From Mycolicibacterium sp. 018/SC-01/001 (GTDB lineage Bacteria > Actinomycetota > Actinomycetes > Mycobacteriales > Mycobacteriaceae), in contig NZ_VKAA01000016.1 of assembly GCF_007096635.1 (NCBI RefSeq), positions 1,719 through 65,718 on the forward strand: 64,000 nt of DNA, in the 5' to 3' direction. Positions within the stretch are counted from its first letter, which is position 1. Each line of letters opens with the position of its first letter. The position numbers and the translations under genes were made by a program. Shown piece after piece: positions 1-8,667 of this stretch. The notes under the pieces were generated by a model. That model was not told the origin of the DNA. It saw only the letters and a program-made list of their open reading frames with translations, and ran no database searches.

Positions 1-469
1 TACTGTCACAGTGGGGTCGGCTACCGGGCGGTTCTGGTATACCCCGAGTGCTCAAGCTCGTGCTGAGGCGCAGGCGTTGCCGGGAGAGCAGACTGAGTCG
101 TTTGTGGTTCGGATGAAGGACGGCAAGGGTGGGCAGCTGGACGTACCTGTCACCGTGACGGTGACTCCTGCGAATTCGGCGCCGACGTTGGGATCGGTGA
201 CTGTTGGTGTGCCGAAGGCGGATTCGGGTGCTGTTGAGGGTCAGGTGGTGGGGGTGGATCCTGACGGGGATGTGTTGCGTTACAGCGGGTCGATAACGTT
301 GGCCAGCGGCAGTACTGTCACAGTGGGGTCGGCTACCGGGCGGTTCTGGTATACCCCGAGTGCTCAAGCTCGTGCTGAGGCGCAGGCGTCGCCGGGAGAG
401 CAGACTGAGTCGTTTGTGATTCGGATGAAAGACGGCAAGGGTGGGCAGCTAGACGTACCTGTCACCGTG
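1..469 (+). repeat. Near-identical direct repeats, 312-bp period, inside the VCBS coding region
   Basis: Bases 1-157 and 313-469 are almost identical, with only a few substitutions seen (for example gcgttgccg against gcgtcgccg, and cagctgg against cagctag). The 312-bp period equals one 104-aa protein repeat. The left copy is cut by the window edge, so the array probably continues upstream. Such low divergence suggests recent duplication or gene conversion, and is a risk for short-read assembly collapse. Confidence 0.93.
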
Positions 470-2305
470 GCCATCACCCCTGACTATGCCGATCCTCAGT
501 ACATAGCATTCAACGACTCCGGTTCGTTCGGGTATGTAGTCAACCAGCGCAACGGGACCGTCTCAGTCGTCGACACATCAACGAACCGGATCGTCAAGAC
601 CATTGACGTCGGCAGCGCCCCGTCCAACCTCAAACGCGCGCCGGACGGCAACATCTGGGTGAGTAATCGCGACTCGGCCAGTATCTCGGTTATCGACCCC
701 AGTTCGCAGACGGTGGTAGCGACTGTCGCGCTAGCACCTGGCACGAGCCCGATCGAGACCGTATTCGGTCCCGGCAACATTGCATATGTCGCCGGCAGCA
801 CCGGGAACAACATTTCTGTCATCGACACTCGCACATACGAACTCGTCAAGACATGGGGCGCGCCTTGGGTGCCGGTCGGCCTTGCCTTGAGTCCCGATGC
901 TCAAAGGCTCTACGTGACAAACCAGTTCGGTGGCTACGTGTCAGTACTCGATTTGACAGACCCCGAGATCAACTCTCCCGAAAGCGCCCCCCCTCCCGTG
1001 ATTGCGACGATCGAGACCGGCTCATACCCCACGACAGTGGTTTTGAATCGGGACGGTACTCGCGCCTACGTCACGAACCAGTTCAGCAATAGCGTCGTGG
1101 TCATCGACACGACGACGAACTCGGTTATCAAGGGAATTGGGGTAGGCGCCACGCCGATCGGAATGGTGTTCAACGCCGACTTCACCGTCGGGTATGTCGC
1201 GAATTTCAGCGGGTACAATGCCAACGAGCGCAACCCCGGCTCTGTGTCGGTAATCGACCTGACCAGAGACCGAGTGATCGACACAATTGCTGTTGGCGGC
1301 GGACCGGTCGGGCTAAAACTCACTCCTTCAGGTGACAAGCTCTACGTTGTCAATACCGACGGCACGGTGTCCGTCATCGACGCAGTCACTCTCCCTCCCT
1401 CGACGACTCCAGTCGTAACCGGGACCATTGACACTGGACAGTTTCCGCGCGGAGTGGCTTTGAGCGCCGATGGCGCCAGAATGTACGTCGTAAATGGGGG
1501 TGACAGCTCACTCTCGGTCATCGACGTTGCGACGAAGGCGACCATTAACAACTATGCCACCGGGTCGGACCCTCATGGCGTCGTGATTTCGCCCGACGGA
1601 TCGTTTGCTTACGTGACCAATGCGGCCGCAAACACGGTGTCGGTGATCGACCTTGCTACCGGGAACGAACGTTCGGTGCCCGTCGGCACAACTCCCATCG
1701 GGTTGGCGATCAGCGCGGACGGCAGTCGCGTCTACGTTACGAACAGGTCCGATCTGACGGTGTCCATTATCGACACGGCCACGAGTATGGAGATCGACAG
1801 GTTGCCTGTCGGGGTGTTCGGCATTGCTGTGGCCGTCAGCCCTGACGGACAACGCGTCTACATCGCGGACAATTTCAACCCCGGTGGCGCGGTGCTGGAT
1901 GTTGGTAGTCAGACCGTGCAGAACTTCAGCTACGCCAATGGCGGAGGGGCGTTGTCAATTGCTCTGAGTCCGGACGGGAGCCGCATGTATGTGCCCGACT
2001 ACAACGCGCGTGTCTTCGTGGTGGATACGACGAGCCTGCAGGTCGTCGATGAGATATCTCTCGAGGGAAATCGACCCGCGTCGATCGCCCTGACTCGCGA
2101 CGGCACTCGTATTTACACGGCGAACAGCGAAACCGACACAGTGTCCGTAATCGACGCCGTTGATGGCAAGCTCATTGACACCGTTCAAGTGGGAAACTAT
2201 CCCCTCGGCCTGGCGGTTGCTGCAGATGGGACCCTCTACGTCACGGAATACGAAGACGACACGGTCACGATCCTGACCCCGCCGTCTGCGCAATCAGCGC
2301 TCTGA
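1..2305 (+). CDS. Secreted VCBS-repeat / YVTN beta-propeller protein, 5' end outside window
   Basis: The frame is open from the left edge, so only the C-terminal ~767 residues are seen. The first ~160 residues carry one and a half ~104-aa VCBS/cadherin-like repeats, with the pattern NSAPT..., a DPDGD calcium-type motif, F-W-Y-T-P and a closing V-T-V-T-V-T-P strand. The rest is a run of YVTN-type beta-propeller blades (pattern R-x-Y-V-T-N, then S-V-I-D, then P-x-G-x-A-x-S-P-D-G). I count 14 blades, which would fit two seven-bladed propellers. No transmembrane helix or sorting motif is seen at the C-terminus (ends T-P-P-S-A-Q-S-A-L). A surface or extracellular adhesin or scaffold is likely. The architecture matches the 1677-aa protein at 20709-25742, suggesting paralogy. 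Ligand and function are unknown. Confidence 0.8.
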   Translation, partial: TVTVGSATGRFWYTPSAQARAEAQALPGEQTESFVVRMKDGKGGQLDVPVTVTVTPANSAPTLGSVTVGVPKADSGAVEGQVVGVDPDGDVLRYSGSITLASGSTVTVGSATGRFWYTPSAQARAEAQASPGEQTESFVIRMKDGKGGQLDVPVTVAITPDYADPQYIAFNDSGSFGYVVNQRNGTVSVVDTSTNRIVKTIDVGSAPSNLKRAPDGNIWVSNRDSASISVIDPSSQTVVATVALAPGTSPIETVFGPGNIAYVAGSTGNNISVIDTRTYELVKTWGAPWVPVGLALSPDAQRLYVTNQFGGYVSVLDLTDPEINSPESAPPPVIATIETGSYPTTVVLNRDGTRAYVTNQFSNSVVVIDTTTNSVIKGIGVGATPIGMVFNADFTVGYVANFSGYNANERNPGSVSVIDLTRDRVIDTIAVGGGPVGLKLTPSGDKLYVVNTDGTVSVIDAVTLPPSTTPVVTGTIDTGQFPRGVALSADGARMYVVNGGDSSLSVIDVATKATINNYATGSDPHGVVISPDGSFAYVTNAAANTVSVIDLATGNERSVPVGTTPIGLAISADGSRVYVTNRSDLTVSIIDTATSMEIDRLPVGVFGIAVAVSPDGQRVYIADNFNPGGAVLDVGSQTVQNFSYANGGGALSIALSPDGSRMYVPDYNARVFVVDTTSLQVVDEISLEGNRPASIALTRDGTRIYTANSETDTVSVIDAVDGKLIDTVQVGNYPLGLAVAADGTLYVTEYEDDTVTILTPPSAQSAL

Positions 2306-2487
2306 GAGATTCCCCTGCCAGACTGCTGGTGCATCGCGGCAGCATTGTGCCGATACGTCGTGCAGCCGAGGTAGGCCGATCCGACGGCTCGGGCCGAGTG
2401 CGGGGTGGAAGCCTCTAGGCAGTGCCAGGATGGCATCAGCGGGCTGCAGGGTTCATCGGAGTCTGCTTCTGGCCATCGTCGATTCCG

Positions 2488-3267
2488 TCACTCAACATCG
2501 ACGACGTGTACGCGGACCCCGGCGGCGGCGATGCGGTCGAGTTGATCGCGGTCGGCGCTGGAGTCGGTGACCAGATGGTGGATCTGCGGCGGTGCGACCA
2601 TCTTGGCCAGCGTCACGTTGCCGATCTTCGATCCGTCCACCGCGACGACGACCCGCTGTGCGTTCGACGCCATCGCGATCGCGGTGCGCGCCTCGGCCTC
2701 GTCGTAGGTGGTCGCGCCGATCTCGGCGGACATGCCGTCGGCGCCCAGCACCGCGGTGCCGACGGTGATCACCTGGAACGCGTGCTCGGACATCGGGCCG
2801 ACCGCCTCCAGCGAGTTCGCGCGCACCAGCCCGCCGGTCGCGATCACCTTCATGTGGGCGTCGACGGCGCAGTCGGCGGCGATCGTGAGCGAGTTGGTGA
2901 CGACGGTGATGTTCGGTCGCCCCTTGAGCGCGCGGGCCACCTCGCCGCACGTGACGCCACCGGTGAGCGCGACCGCCTGGGGGCCCGGCGGAACGAGGGC
3001 GGCGGCGTGCTGGGCGATGCGGCGCTTGATCGCAACCATGCGATGGTCACGTAGTCGGACCGGGATCTCGCTGCCGCTCGGGTCGAGGGCCTTCGCGCCG
3101 CCGTGTGTGCGCACCAGCAGGCCCTGCTCTTCGAGTTCGGCCAGATCGCGGCGCAGCGTGGCGGGGGAGATCCGCAACTCGGTACACAGCACCGTGGAGG
3201 CGACCTCGCCGCGGTCACGCAGGACGGACAGCACTTCGCGCATCCGGTCCGTGCGCTTGATCGACAT
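2488..3267 (-). CDS. DeoR-family transcriptional regulator of the adjacent sugar operon
   Basis: The 259-aa protein has the DeoR layout: an N-terminal winged helix-turn-helix (residues ~1-60, with S-P-A-T-L-R-R-D-L-A-E-L-E-E-Q-G and the R-T-H-G-G-A wing) and a C-terminal sugar-phosphate-sensing domain with T-N-S-L-T and V-D-G-S-K-I-G. The longer frame could start upstream, but ATG at 3267 is chosen because GGAGG lies about nine bases before it and the protein then begins exactly at the DeoR domain. It diverges from the ten-gene operon beginning at 3395 and is most likely its local repressor, relieved by a phosphorylated sugar intermediate. The effector is inferred, not seen. Confidence 0.9.
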   Translation of the reverse strand: MSIKRTDRMREVLSVLRDRGEVASTVLCTELRISPATLRRDLAELEEQGLLVRTHGGAKALDPSGSEIPVRLRDHRMVAIKRRIAQHAAALVPPGPQAVALTGGVTCGEVARALKGRPNITVVTNSLTIAADCAVDAHMKVIATGGLVRANSLEAVGPMSEHAFQVITVGTAVLGADGMSAEIGATTYDEAEARTAIAMASNAQRVVVAVDGSKIGNVTLAKMVAPPQIHHLVTDSSADRDQLDRIAAAGVRVHVVDVE

Positions 3268-3394
3268 CGCGGTCCTCCTCCGCTCACCCGCGCTCACTTT
3301 TCCTGATCGTTTGACCGATTGGTATTGCGCGTTCTGAGCGAGCTTCTCATAGTCGAGTGATGTACCGCACACATCTGGTGAAGGAGGCCACCGC
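3268..3394. promoter_or_regulatory. Divergent promoter/operator region between deoR-type gene and sugar operon
   Basis: This 127-bp gap must hold both promoters. A short inverted repeat ATCG-n6-CGAT lies at 3306-3319 and is a candidate operator, though it is weak and may be chance. AAGGAGG at 3381-3387 is a strong ribosome binding site for the GTG start at 3395. No convincing -35/-10 pair could be fixed by eye. Confidence 0.45.
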
Positions 3395-4273
3395 GTGACC
3401 CTGGCCTCCACGTCCGATCTCCTCGCTGCGGCGATCGAAAACCGCAGTGCGGTCATGGCTTTCAACGTCATCACGCTCGAGCATGCCGAGGGGATCGCCG
3501 CGGGCGTCGAGCGGGCGGGGGCGGCGGCGCTGATCCAGATCAGCGAGAACACCGTGCGCTTCCACGGAGACCGGCTCGCGCCGATCACCGCGGCGTGCGC
3601 TCAGATCGCCGCCGCGTCCACGGCGCCGCTGGCGCTGCACCTCGACCACATCCAGGATCCCGAACTCCTCGACGAGGCGATCGCGACGGCGACGCAGCTC
3701 GGCGTCACGTCGGTGATGATCGACGCGGCGCATCACGATGCCGACGAGAACATCAGGAAGACAGCATCGCTCGCTGAGCGAGCGCACGCGGCCGGGCTGT
3801 TCGTGGAGGCCGAGCTCGGTCAGGTCGGGGGCAAGGACGGCCGCGTCCTCGGCGCACACGAACCCGGCGCGCGCACCGATCCCGATGACGCAGCGGCGTT
3901 CGCCGCGCAAACCGGGGTGGATGCGCTGGCCGTGGCCGTCGGCAGCTCGCACGCGATGACCACCCGCGACGCCGATCTCGACATGGCCCTGATTCGGGAG
4001 ATCGCGGCCGCGGTGCCGATTCCCCTTGTGCTGCATGGCTCGTCGGGGGTGGCCGACGAGAATCTGCGCGCCGCGGTGGCTGCGGGTATCCGCAAGGTCA
4101 ATGTCGGCACCGCGCTGAACGTCGCCTACACCGGCGCGGTGCGCACTGTCCTCGAATCCGATGTTGCACTGACCGATCCGCGCAAATACCTCCTCCCCGC
4201 GCGTGAGGCGGTGGCCGAGACGGTCGCATCCCTGTGCCGAGTGATCGCCGCGTCGGAGGTGCAGGCCTCATGA
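3395..4273 (+). CDS. Class II tagatose/fructose-bisphosphate aldolase, catalytic subunit (KbaY/GatY type)
   Basis: The 292-aa protein has the class II aldolase landmarks in order: A-L-H-L-D-H with catalytic Asp and zinc-binding His (~residues 83-88), V-M-I-D-A-A-H (usual form V-M-I-D-G-S-H), V-E-A-E-L-G-Q-V-G-G, a V-G-S-S-H-A zinc His, L-H-G-S-S-G and K-V-N-V-G-T. The family cleaves tagatose-1,6- or fructose-1,6-bisphosphate to dihydroxyacetone phosphate and glyceraldehyde 3-phosphate in the cytosol. The next gene encodes a KbaZ/GatZ-like partner, which favours tagatose bisphosphate. GTG 3395 is supported by AAGGAGG seven bases upstream. First gene of the operon; its end overlaps the next start by ATGA. 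Substrate choice is inferred from context. Confidence 0.88.
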   Translation: MTLASTSDLLAAAIENRSAVMAFNVITLEHAEGIAAGVERAGAAALIQISENTVRFHGDRLAPITAACAQIAAASTAPLALHLDHIQDPELLDEAIATATQLGVTSVMIDAAHHDADENIRKTASLAERAHAAGLFVEAELGQVGGKDGRVLGAHEPGARTDPDDAAAFAAQTGVDALAVAVGSSHAMTTRDADLDMALIREIAAAVPIPLVLHGSSGVADENLRAAVAAGIRKVNVGTALNVAYTGAVRTVLESDVALTDPRKYLLPAREAVAETVASLCRVIAASEVQAS

Positions 4274-5589
4274 CGCAGGCGACGACACGGACCGACTGGC
4301 TCGCCGACACCGTCGAGCGGCACAAGGCCGGCGAGCCGGTGGGCATGTATTCGGTGTGCTCGGCGCATCCCACGGTGCTGGAGGCGGCGATCGTCCAGGC
4401 TGCCGCCGACGGCGGATTCGTGCTCATCGAGGCGACGTCCAATCAGGTCGACCAGTTCGGTGGCTACACCGGCATGCGTCCCAACGACTTTCGCGATCTG
4501 GTGTTCGGCATCGCCGACGCTCGGGGCTTTTCCCGCGACCGCATCGTGCTCGGCGGTGATCACCTCGGTCCGAACCGGTGGCAGCGGGAGAACGCCGCCG
4601 TCGCGATGGGCCGCGCGGAAACGCTGATCGCCGAGTACGTCGCCGCGGGATACCGCAAGATCCATCTGGACTGCAGCATGCGCTGCGCCGACGACCCCGC
4701 CGTGCTGTCCGACGAGGTCGTCGCCGAGCGCAGCGCACGGCTGCTCGCGATTGCCGAGGAAGCTGCCCGCCGCTCCGGTCTCGAACCTCCGGTCTACGTG
4801 ATCGGAACCGAGGTGCCGGTTCCCGGCGGCGCGCACGAAACGCTGGACCAGCTCACCCCGACGCCGGCCGACGCGGCGCGGGCCACCCTGGCTGCGCATC
4901 GCCGGGCGTTCGCTGCCGTCGGGCACGACGACGTGTGGCCCCGGGTGATGGCGCTGGTGGTCCAGCCCGGCGTCGAGTTCGATCACCTCCAGGTCATCGA
5001 CTACGTGCACGGGGCCACCGCGGACCTCCGGCGCGTGCTCGACGACGAGCCGCACCTGGTGTTCGAGGCGCACTCGACGGATTACCAGCGCCCCGCCGAA
5101 CTGCGCGAGCTCGTCGAAGACCACTGGGCGGTCCTCAAAGTCGGGCCCGGGTTGACCTTCGCGATGCGGGAGGCGTTGTTCGCGCTGGCGATGATCGAGA
5201 CGGAGCTCGTACCGCGGCCGGCCCGGTCGAACCTCATCGAGGTGATCGAGCGCCGCATGCTCGCGCAACCGCAGTACTGGGACGCCTATTACGAGGGCGA
5301 TCCGATCGAGCAGCGCACCGCGCGGCGCTACAGCTACAGCGACCGGTTGCGCTACTACTGGGCCGACGAGGAGGTCGACGCGGCGCGGCGCACGCTGCTC
5401 GCGAACCTCGACCGCGTCGGCGTCCCGCTGCCGCTGATCAGTCAATTCCTGCCCGTACAGTACGAGCGCATCCGCGCCGGCCTGCTCGACCAGGACGCCG
5501 CGGCCCTGGTGGTCGACCGCGTCCGCGACGCGCTGCGGCCCTACGCCGCCGCCTGCCGTGCCGACAACCCCGGAGGTAGCCCCCGATGA
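4270..5589 (+). CDS. D-tagatose-bisphosphate aldolase class II, non-catalytic subunit (KbaZ/GatZ type)
   Basis: The 439-aa protein resembles the GatZ/KbaZ/AgaZ family: M-Y-S-V-C-S-A-H near residue 30, E-A-T-S-N-Q-V-D-Q-F-G-G-Y-T-G, G-G-D-H-L-G-P-N-R-W, H-L-D-C-S-M-R-C, and G-T-E-V-P-V-P-G-G. In Escherichia coli these proteins stabilise and activate the KbaY/GatY subunit; older annotations called them tagatose-6-phosphate kinases. The start at ATG 4270 overlaps the aldolase stop (ATGA), giving translational coupling expected for two subunits of one enzyme. The frame extends upstream to 4234, but those codons only overlap the aldolase gene. Confidence 0.88.
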   Translation: MTQATTRTDWLADTVERHKAGEPVGMYSVCSAHPTVLEAAIVQAAADGGFVLIEATSNQVDQFGGYTGMRPNDFRDLVFGIADARGFSRDRIVLGGDHLGPNRWQRENAAVAMGRAETLIAEYVAAGYRKIHLDCSMRCADDPAVLSDEVVAERSARLLAIAEEAARRSGLEPPVYVIGTEVPVPGGAHETLDQLTPTPADAARATLAAHRRAFAAVGHDDVWPRVMALVVQPGVEFDHLQVIDYVHGATADLRRVLDDEPHLVFEAHSTDYQRPAELRELVEDHWAVLKVGPGLTFAMREALFALAMIETELVPRPARSNLIEVIERRMLAQPQYWDAYYEGDPIEQRTARRYSYSDRLRYYWADEEVDAARRTLLANLDRVGVPLPLISQFLPVQYERIRAGLLDQDAAALVVDRVRDALRPYAAACRADNPGGSPR

Positions 5590-6719
5590 CCCAGACGTCC
5601 GTGCCCGATCAGAAAGACGGCGGCGCAACCATTCTCGAGATCGGCCAGCAACCCGATGCGTGGCGGGAGGTCGCGGGCAGGTCCGATCAGCACGCCGAGT
5701 CCTTCATCCGCGACCTGCTGGCCCGCGCGGATCTGCGCATCATCCTCACCGGCGCGGGCAGTTCCGCCTTCGCCGGGGAGATCGCCGCCCCGCTGCTGCG
5801 CCGGCATCTGCGCCACCGAGTCGAGCCGATCGCGACCACCAGCATCGTCGCCAGTCCTCTCGACCACCTCGAACCCCAAACCCCCACGCTGATGGTGTCT
5901 TTCGCGCGCAGCGGCAACAGCCCCGAGAGCCTGGCCACCACGGCACTGGCCGATCAGCTCGTCGATCAGGTCTGGCACCTGATCCTCACGTGTGACCGCG
6001 ACGGCCAGCTGGGCCGCGCGCACACCGACCGACCCGACTCGCTGGTGGTCTACATGCCCGACCGCACCAACGATTCCGGCTTCGCGATGACATCGAGCCT
6101 GACGTCGATGCTGCTGACCTGCCTGCTGATGCTCGGCCCGGCGCAGCAGCGCCAGGTCGAGGCACTGGCTAGTGCCGCCGAACACGTCGCCGGTCTGCAG
6201 GACGACATCCGGGCGCTCGCACAGAGCAAGAAGCAGCGCTTCGTCTACCTGGGTTGCGGATCACTGGAGGGACTGGCGCGCGAATCAGCGCTCAAGCTCC
6301 TGGAATTGACCGCCGGCGAGGTGGTGACGTACTTCGACTCCCCGCTGGGTTTCCGGCACGGCCCGAAGTCGGTGCTCGACGAGGACACGCTCGCCGTCGT
6401 CTACGTGTCGACCGACCCCTACACCCGCCGCTACGACCTCGACATCATCGCCGAGTTGCGCAGTCAGCTCGGCGCCGACGCGGTCCGCGTGATCAGCGCC
6501 GTCCCGATTCCCGAGGAGTACGGCGCCGCGCTCGTACTGCCCGGCCTGGCCGACCTGCCCGACGCACTGGTCGCCCTGCCGTATCTGGTGTTCGGCCAGT
6601 ACCTGGCGCTGTTCACGTCACTGGACTACGGCAAGACACCGGACAATCCGTTCCCGTCCGGGGAAGTCAGCCGGGTCGTGCGCGGCGTCACGATCTATCC
6701 GATGGCCGGAGCCCGGTGA
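5586..6719 (+). CDS. SIS-domain sugar-phosphate isomerase/deaminase, AgaS-like
   Basis: The 377-aa protein contains two SIS domains. The first has G-A-G-S-S-A-F-A-G-E (~residues 56-65) and F-A-R-S-G-N-S-P-E-S; the second has G-C-G-S-L-E-G-L-A-R-E-S-A-L-K and F-R-H-G-P-K-S. This matches the AgaS branch, which converts galactosamine 6-phosphate to tagatose 6-phosphate with loss of ammonia. Context with KbaY/KbaZ-like proteins and an amino-sugar-type kinase supports this. The start overlaps the previous stop by ATGA. It could instead be a plain ketose/aldose isomerase; the deaminase role is inferred. Confidence 0.83.
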   Translation: MTQTSVPDQKDGGATILEIGQQPDAWREVAGRSDQHAESFIRDLLARADLRIILTGAGSSAFAGEIAAPLLRRHLRHRVEPIATTSIVASPLDHLEPQTPTLMVSFARSGNSPESLATTALADQLVDQVWHLILTCDRDGQLGRAHTDRPDSLVVYMPDRTNDSGFAMTSSLTSMLLTCLLMLGPAQQRQVEALASAAEHVAGLQDDIRALAQSKKQRFVYLGCGSLEGLARESALKLLELTAGEVVTYFDSPLGFRHGPKSVLDEDTLAVVYVSTDPYTRRYDLDIIAELRSQLGADAVRVISAVPIPEEYGAALVLPGLADLPDALVALPYLVFGQYLALFTSLDYGKTPDNPFPSGEVSRVVRGVTIYPMAGAR

Positions 6720-7714
6720 TGGCGCGCTACCTCGGCGTCGACGGCGGCGGCTCGAAGACAGCGTTCGCACTCATCGACGATGCCGGGCACGTGCTGGCCC
6801 GCGCCACCGCGCCCACCTCGTATTATTTCAACGACGGTTTCGAGGTCGTCGAACGTGTTCTGCAACAGGGCATCACCGACATCTGCGCCCAGGCCGGTAT
6901 CGACACCGCCGGTATCGACGCCGCGTTCTTCGGCCTGCCCGGCTATGGCGAGGCCAGCGGTGACATCGCGGCGCTCGACGCTGTACCCGCCGGGGTCCTC
7001 GGACACGACCGGTACAGCTGCGACAACGACATGGTGTGCGGGTGGGCCGGCTCGCTCGGTGGCGAGGACGGCATCAACGTGATCAGCGGCACCGGGTCGA
7101 TGACCTACGGCGAGCGCCGCGGTGTCGGGCACCGCGTGGGCGGCTGGGGCGAACTCTTCGGTGACGAGGGATCGGCCTACTGGGTGGCCACCCGCGGCCT
7201 CAATGCGTTCAGCCGGATGAGCGACGGCCGGATGCCGCGCGGCCCGCTCTACGATCTCTTCAAAGTACGTTTGGAGATCGTCGGCGATCTCGACGCCGTC
7301 AGCCTCGTCATCGACACGTGGAAAGGGAACCGCGGCTCCATCGCCGCGCTCGCGACCACGGTGTGTCAGGCGGCCCGCGACGGCGACACCGCCGCCGCGC
7401 AGATCCTCACCGATGCGGTCGACGAGCTCGTCGCACTCATCGAAACCACCACGACGCTGGTCGGTTTCACTGAGGACGAGGTGATTCCGGTGTCGTATTC
7501 CGGCGGCATGTTCTCCGATCCGCTGCTCCGCGGCGGCTTCACCGAGACCCTGAACGCTTTGCCCGCCCGCTACGACCTGCGGCAACCGCTGCTCGACCCC
7601 GCAGTGGGCGCGGCGCTGTACGCCGCCAAACACCGTGGCCATCCGTTGAGCACTGCAGCGGTCGCCGAATTGTCAGCTACTGCAACCACATCGGAGAAGG
7701 TGACCCTGACATGA
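6719..7714 (+). CDS. BadF/BadG/BcrA/BcrD-family kinase, N-acetylhexosamine kinase-like
   Basis: The 331-aa protein starts with the ASKHA phosphate-1 motif G-V-D-G-G-G-S-K-T (residues ~5-13), followed by C-D-N-D-M-V-C-G-W-A-G, I-S-G-T-G-S-M-T-Y (phosphate 2), G-G-W-G-E-L-F-G-D-E-G-S-A and a late S-Y-S-G-G-M-F adenosine motif. This pattern is typical of N-acetylglucosamine kinase-like members of the BadF ATPase family, which phosphorylate an amino sugar using ATP. ATG 6719 overlaps the stop of the AgaS-like gene by one base (TGATG). The likely job is the first cytosolic phosphorylation of the imported sugar; whether GalN, GalNAc or another hexosamine cannot be told. Confidence 0.82.
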   Translation: MARYLGVDGGGSKTAFALIDDAGHVLARATAPTSYYFNDGFEVVERVLQQGITDICAQAGIDTAGIDAAFFGLPGYGEASGDIAALDAVPAGVLGHDRYSCDNDMVCGWAGSLGGEDGINVISGTGSMTYGERRGVGHRVGGWGELFGDEGSAYWVATRGLNAFSRMSDGRMPRGPLYDLFKVRLEIVGDLDAVSLVIDTWKGNRGSIAALATTVCQAARDGDTAAAQILTDAVDELVALIETTTTLVGFTEDEVIPVSYSGGMFSDPLLRGGFTETLNALPARYDLRQPLLDPAVGAALYAAKHRGHPLSTAAVAELSATATTSEKVTLT

Positions 7715-8667
7715 CCGAAAGCATGAGCGACACCACCACCGCCAAGCCGGCGCGCAGCTGGATCTTCTACGCCACCCTGCTGGTCCTGTTCTGGGGTGTG
7801 TGGGGTGCGTTCTCCGCGCTGCCCGCGACCTGGTACGGCTACCCGGACGAGATGATCTACTGCATCTGGGCGCTGACCATGATCATTCCCGCCGCGTTCG
7901 CGCTGAAGGGTGAGAAGTTCGACCGCCGCAAGGAAGCCACGATCTACGGCCTGCTGATCGGCCTGACCGGCGCGGGTGGGCAGCTGCTGCTGTTCCAGGC
8001 GTTGACGATCGGCCCCGCGTACCTGATCTTTCCGATCGTGTCGATCTCCCCGGCGATCACCGTGCTGATGGCGATGGTGCTCCTGCGCGAACGTATCCGC
8101 GGCCTGGCCATCGTCGGACTGATCTGCGCGCTGGCCGCGATCGTGCTCTTCAGCATCACCAGCAGCGATTCCGACGCCTCGACCGGGCCGTGGCTGCTGC
8201 TGGCCATCGTGATCTGCGTGGCGTGGGGTGTGCAGGCCTACTTCATGCGCAAGACCGCGACACTGGGCGTCAACGAGGCGACCACGTTCGGCTGGATGGC
8301 GATCAGCGGCATCGCGCTGATTCCGGTGGCGATCCTGTCGATGGGCGGCCTGCCGCTCGACTTCGGCTGGAAGGCACCGCTGTTGACAGCCGGCACGCAG
8401 CTGCTCAACGCCGTCGGTGCGCTGTTCCTGGTGATGGCGCTCGCCCGCGGCAAGGCCACGATCGTCGCGCCGACCACCAACGCCCTGGCCCCCGCTCTCA
8501 CCATCGTCGTGTCGTTGATCGCCTACCAGACGCTGCCCAGCCCGTACGGCGCCATCGGCATCGTGCTGGCGCTGGTCGGCTCGACGCTGATGGTCTACGC
8601 CGACGAGAAGCGCGGCGAGGAGCCGACCGCTGCCGTGCTGGAGCCCACCACGAAAGGCACCCGTTAA
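7711..8667 (+). CDS. EamA/DMT-superfamily membrane permease
   Basis: The 318-aa, strongly hydrophobic protein has about ten predicted membrane spans in two halves, the EamA/DMT pattern (first span ~18-36, F-Y-A-T-L-L-V-L-F-W-G-V-W-G; second-half motif I-V-A-P-T-T-N-A-L-A-P). DMT proteins move metabolites across the inner membrane, often as exporters. It begins at ATG 7711, overlapping the kinase stop by ATGA, so it is translated with the catabolic genes. Since a full ABC importer follows in the same operon, this permease may export a by-product or take up a related sugar. That role is speculative. Confidence 0.8.
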   Translation: MTESMSDTTTAKPARSWIFYATLLVLFWGVWGAFSALPATWYGYPDEMIYCIWALTMIIPAAFALKGEKFDRRKEATIYGLLIGLTGAGGQLLLFQALTIGPAYLIFPIVSISPAITVLMAMVLLRERIRGLAIVGLICALAAIVLFSITSSDSDASTGPWLLLAIVICVAWGVQAYFMRKTATLGVNEATTFGWMAISGIALIPVAILSMGGLPLDFGWKAPLLTAGTQLLNAVGALFLVMALARGKATIVAPTTNALAPALTIVVSLIAYQTLPSPYGAIGIVLALVGSTLMVYADEKRGEEPTAAVLEPTTKGTR

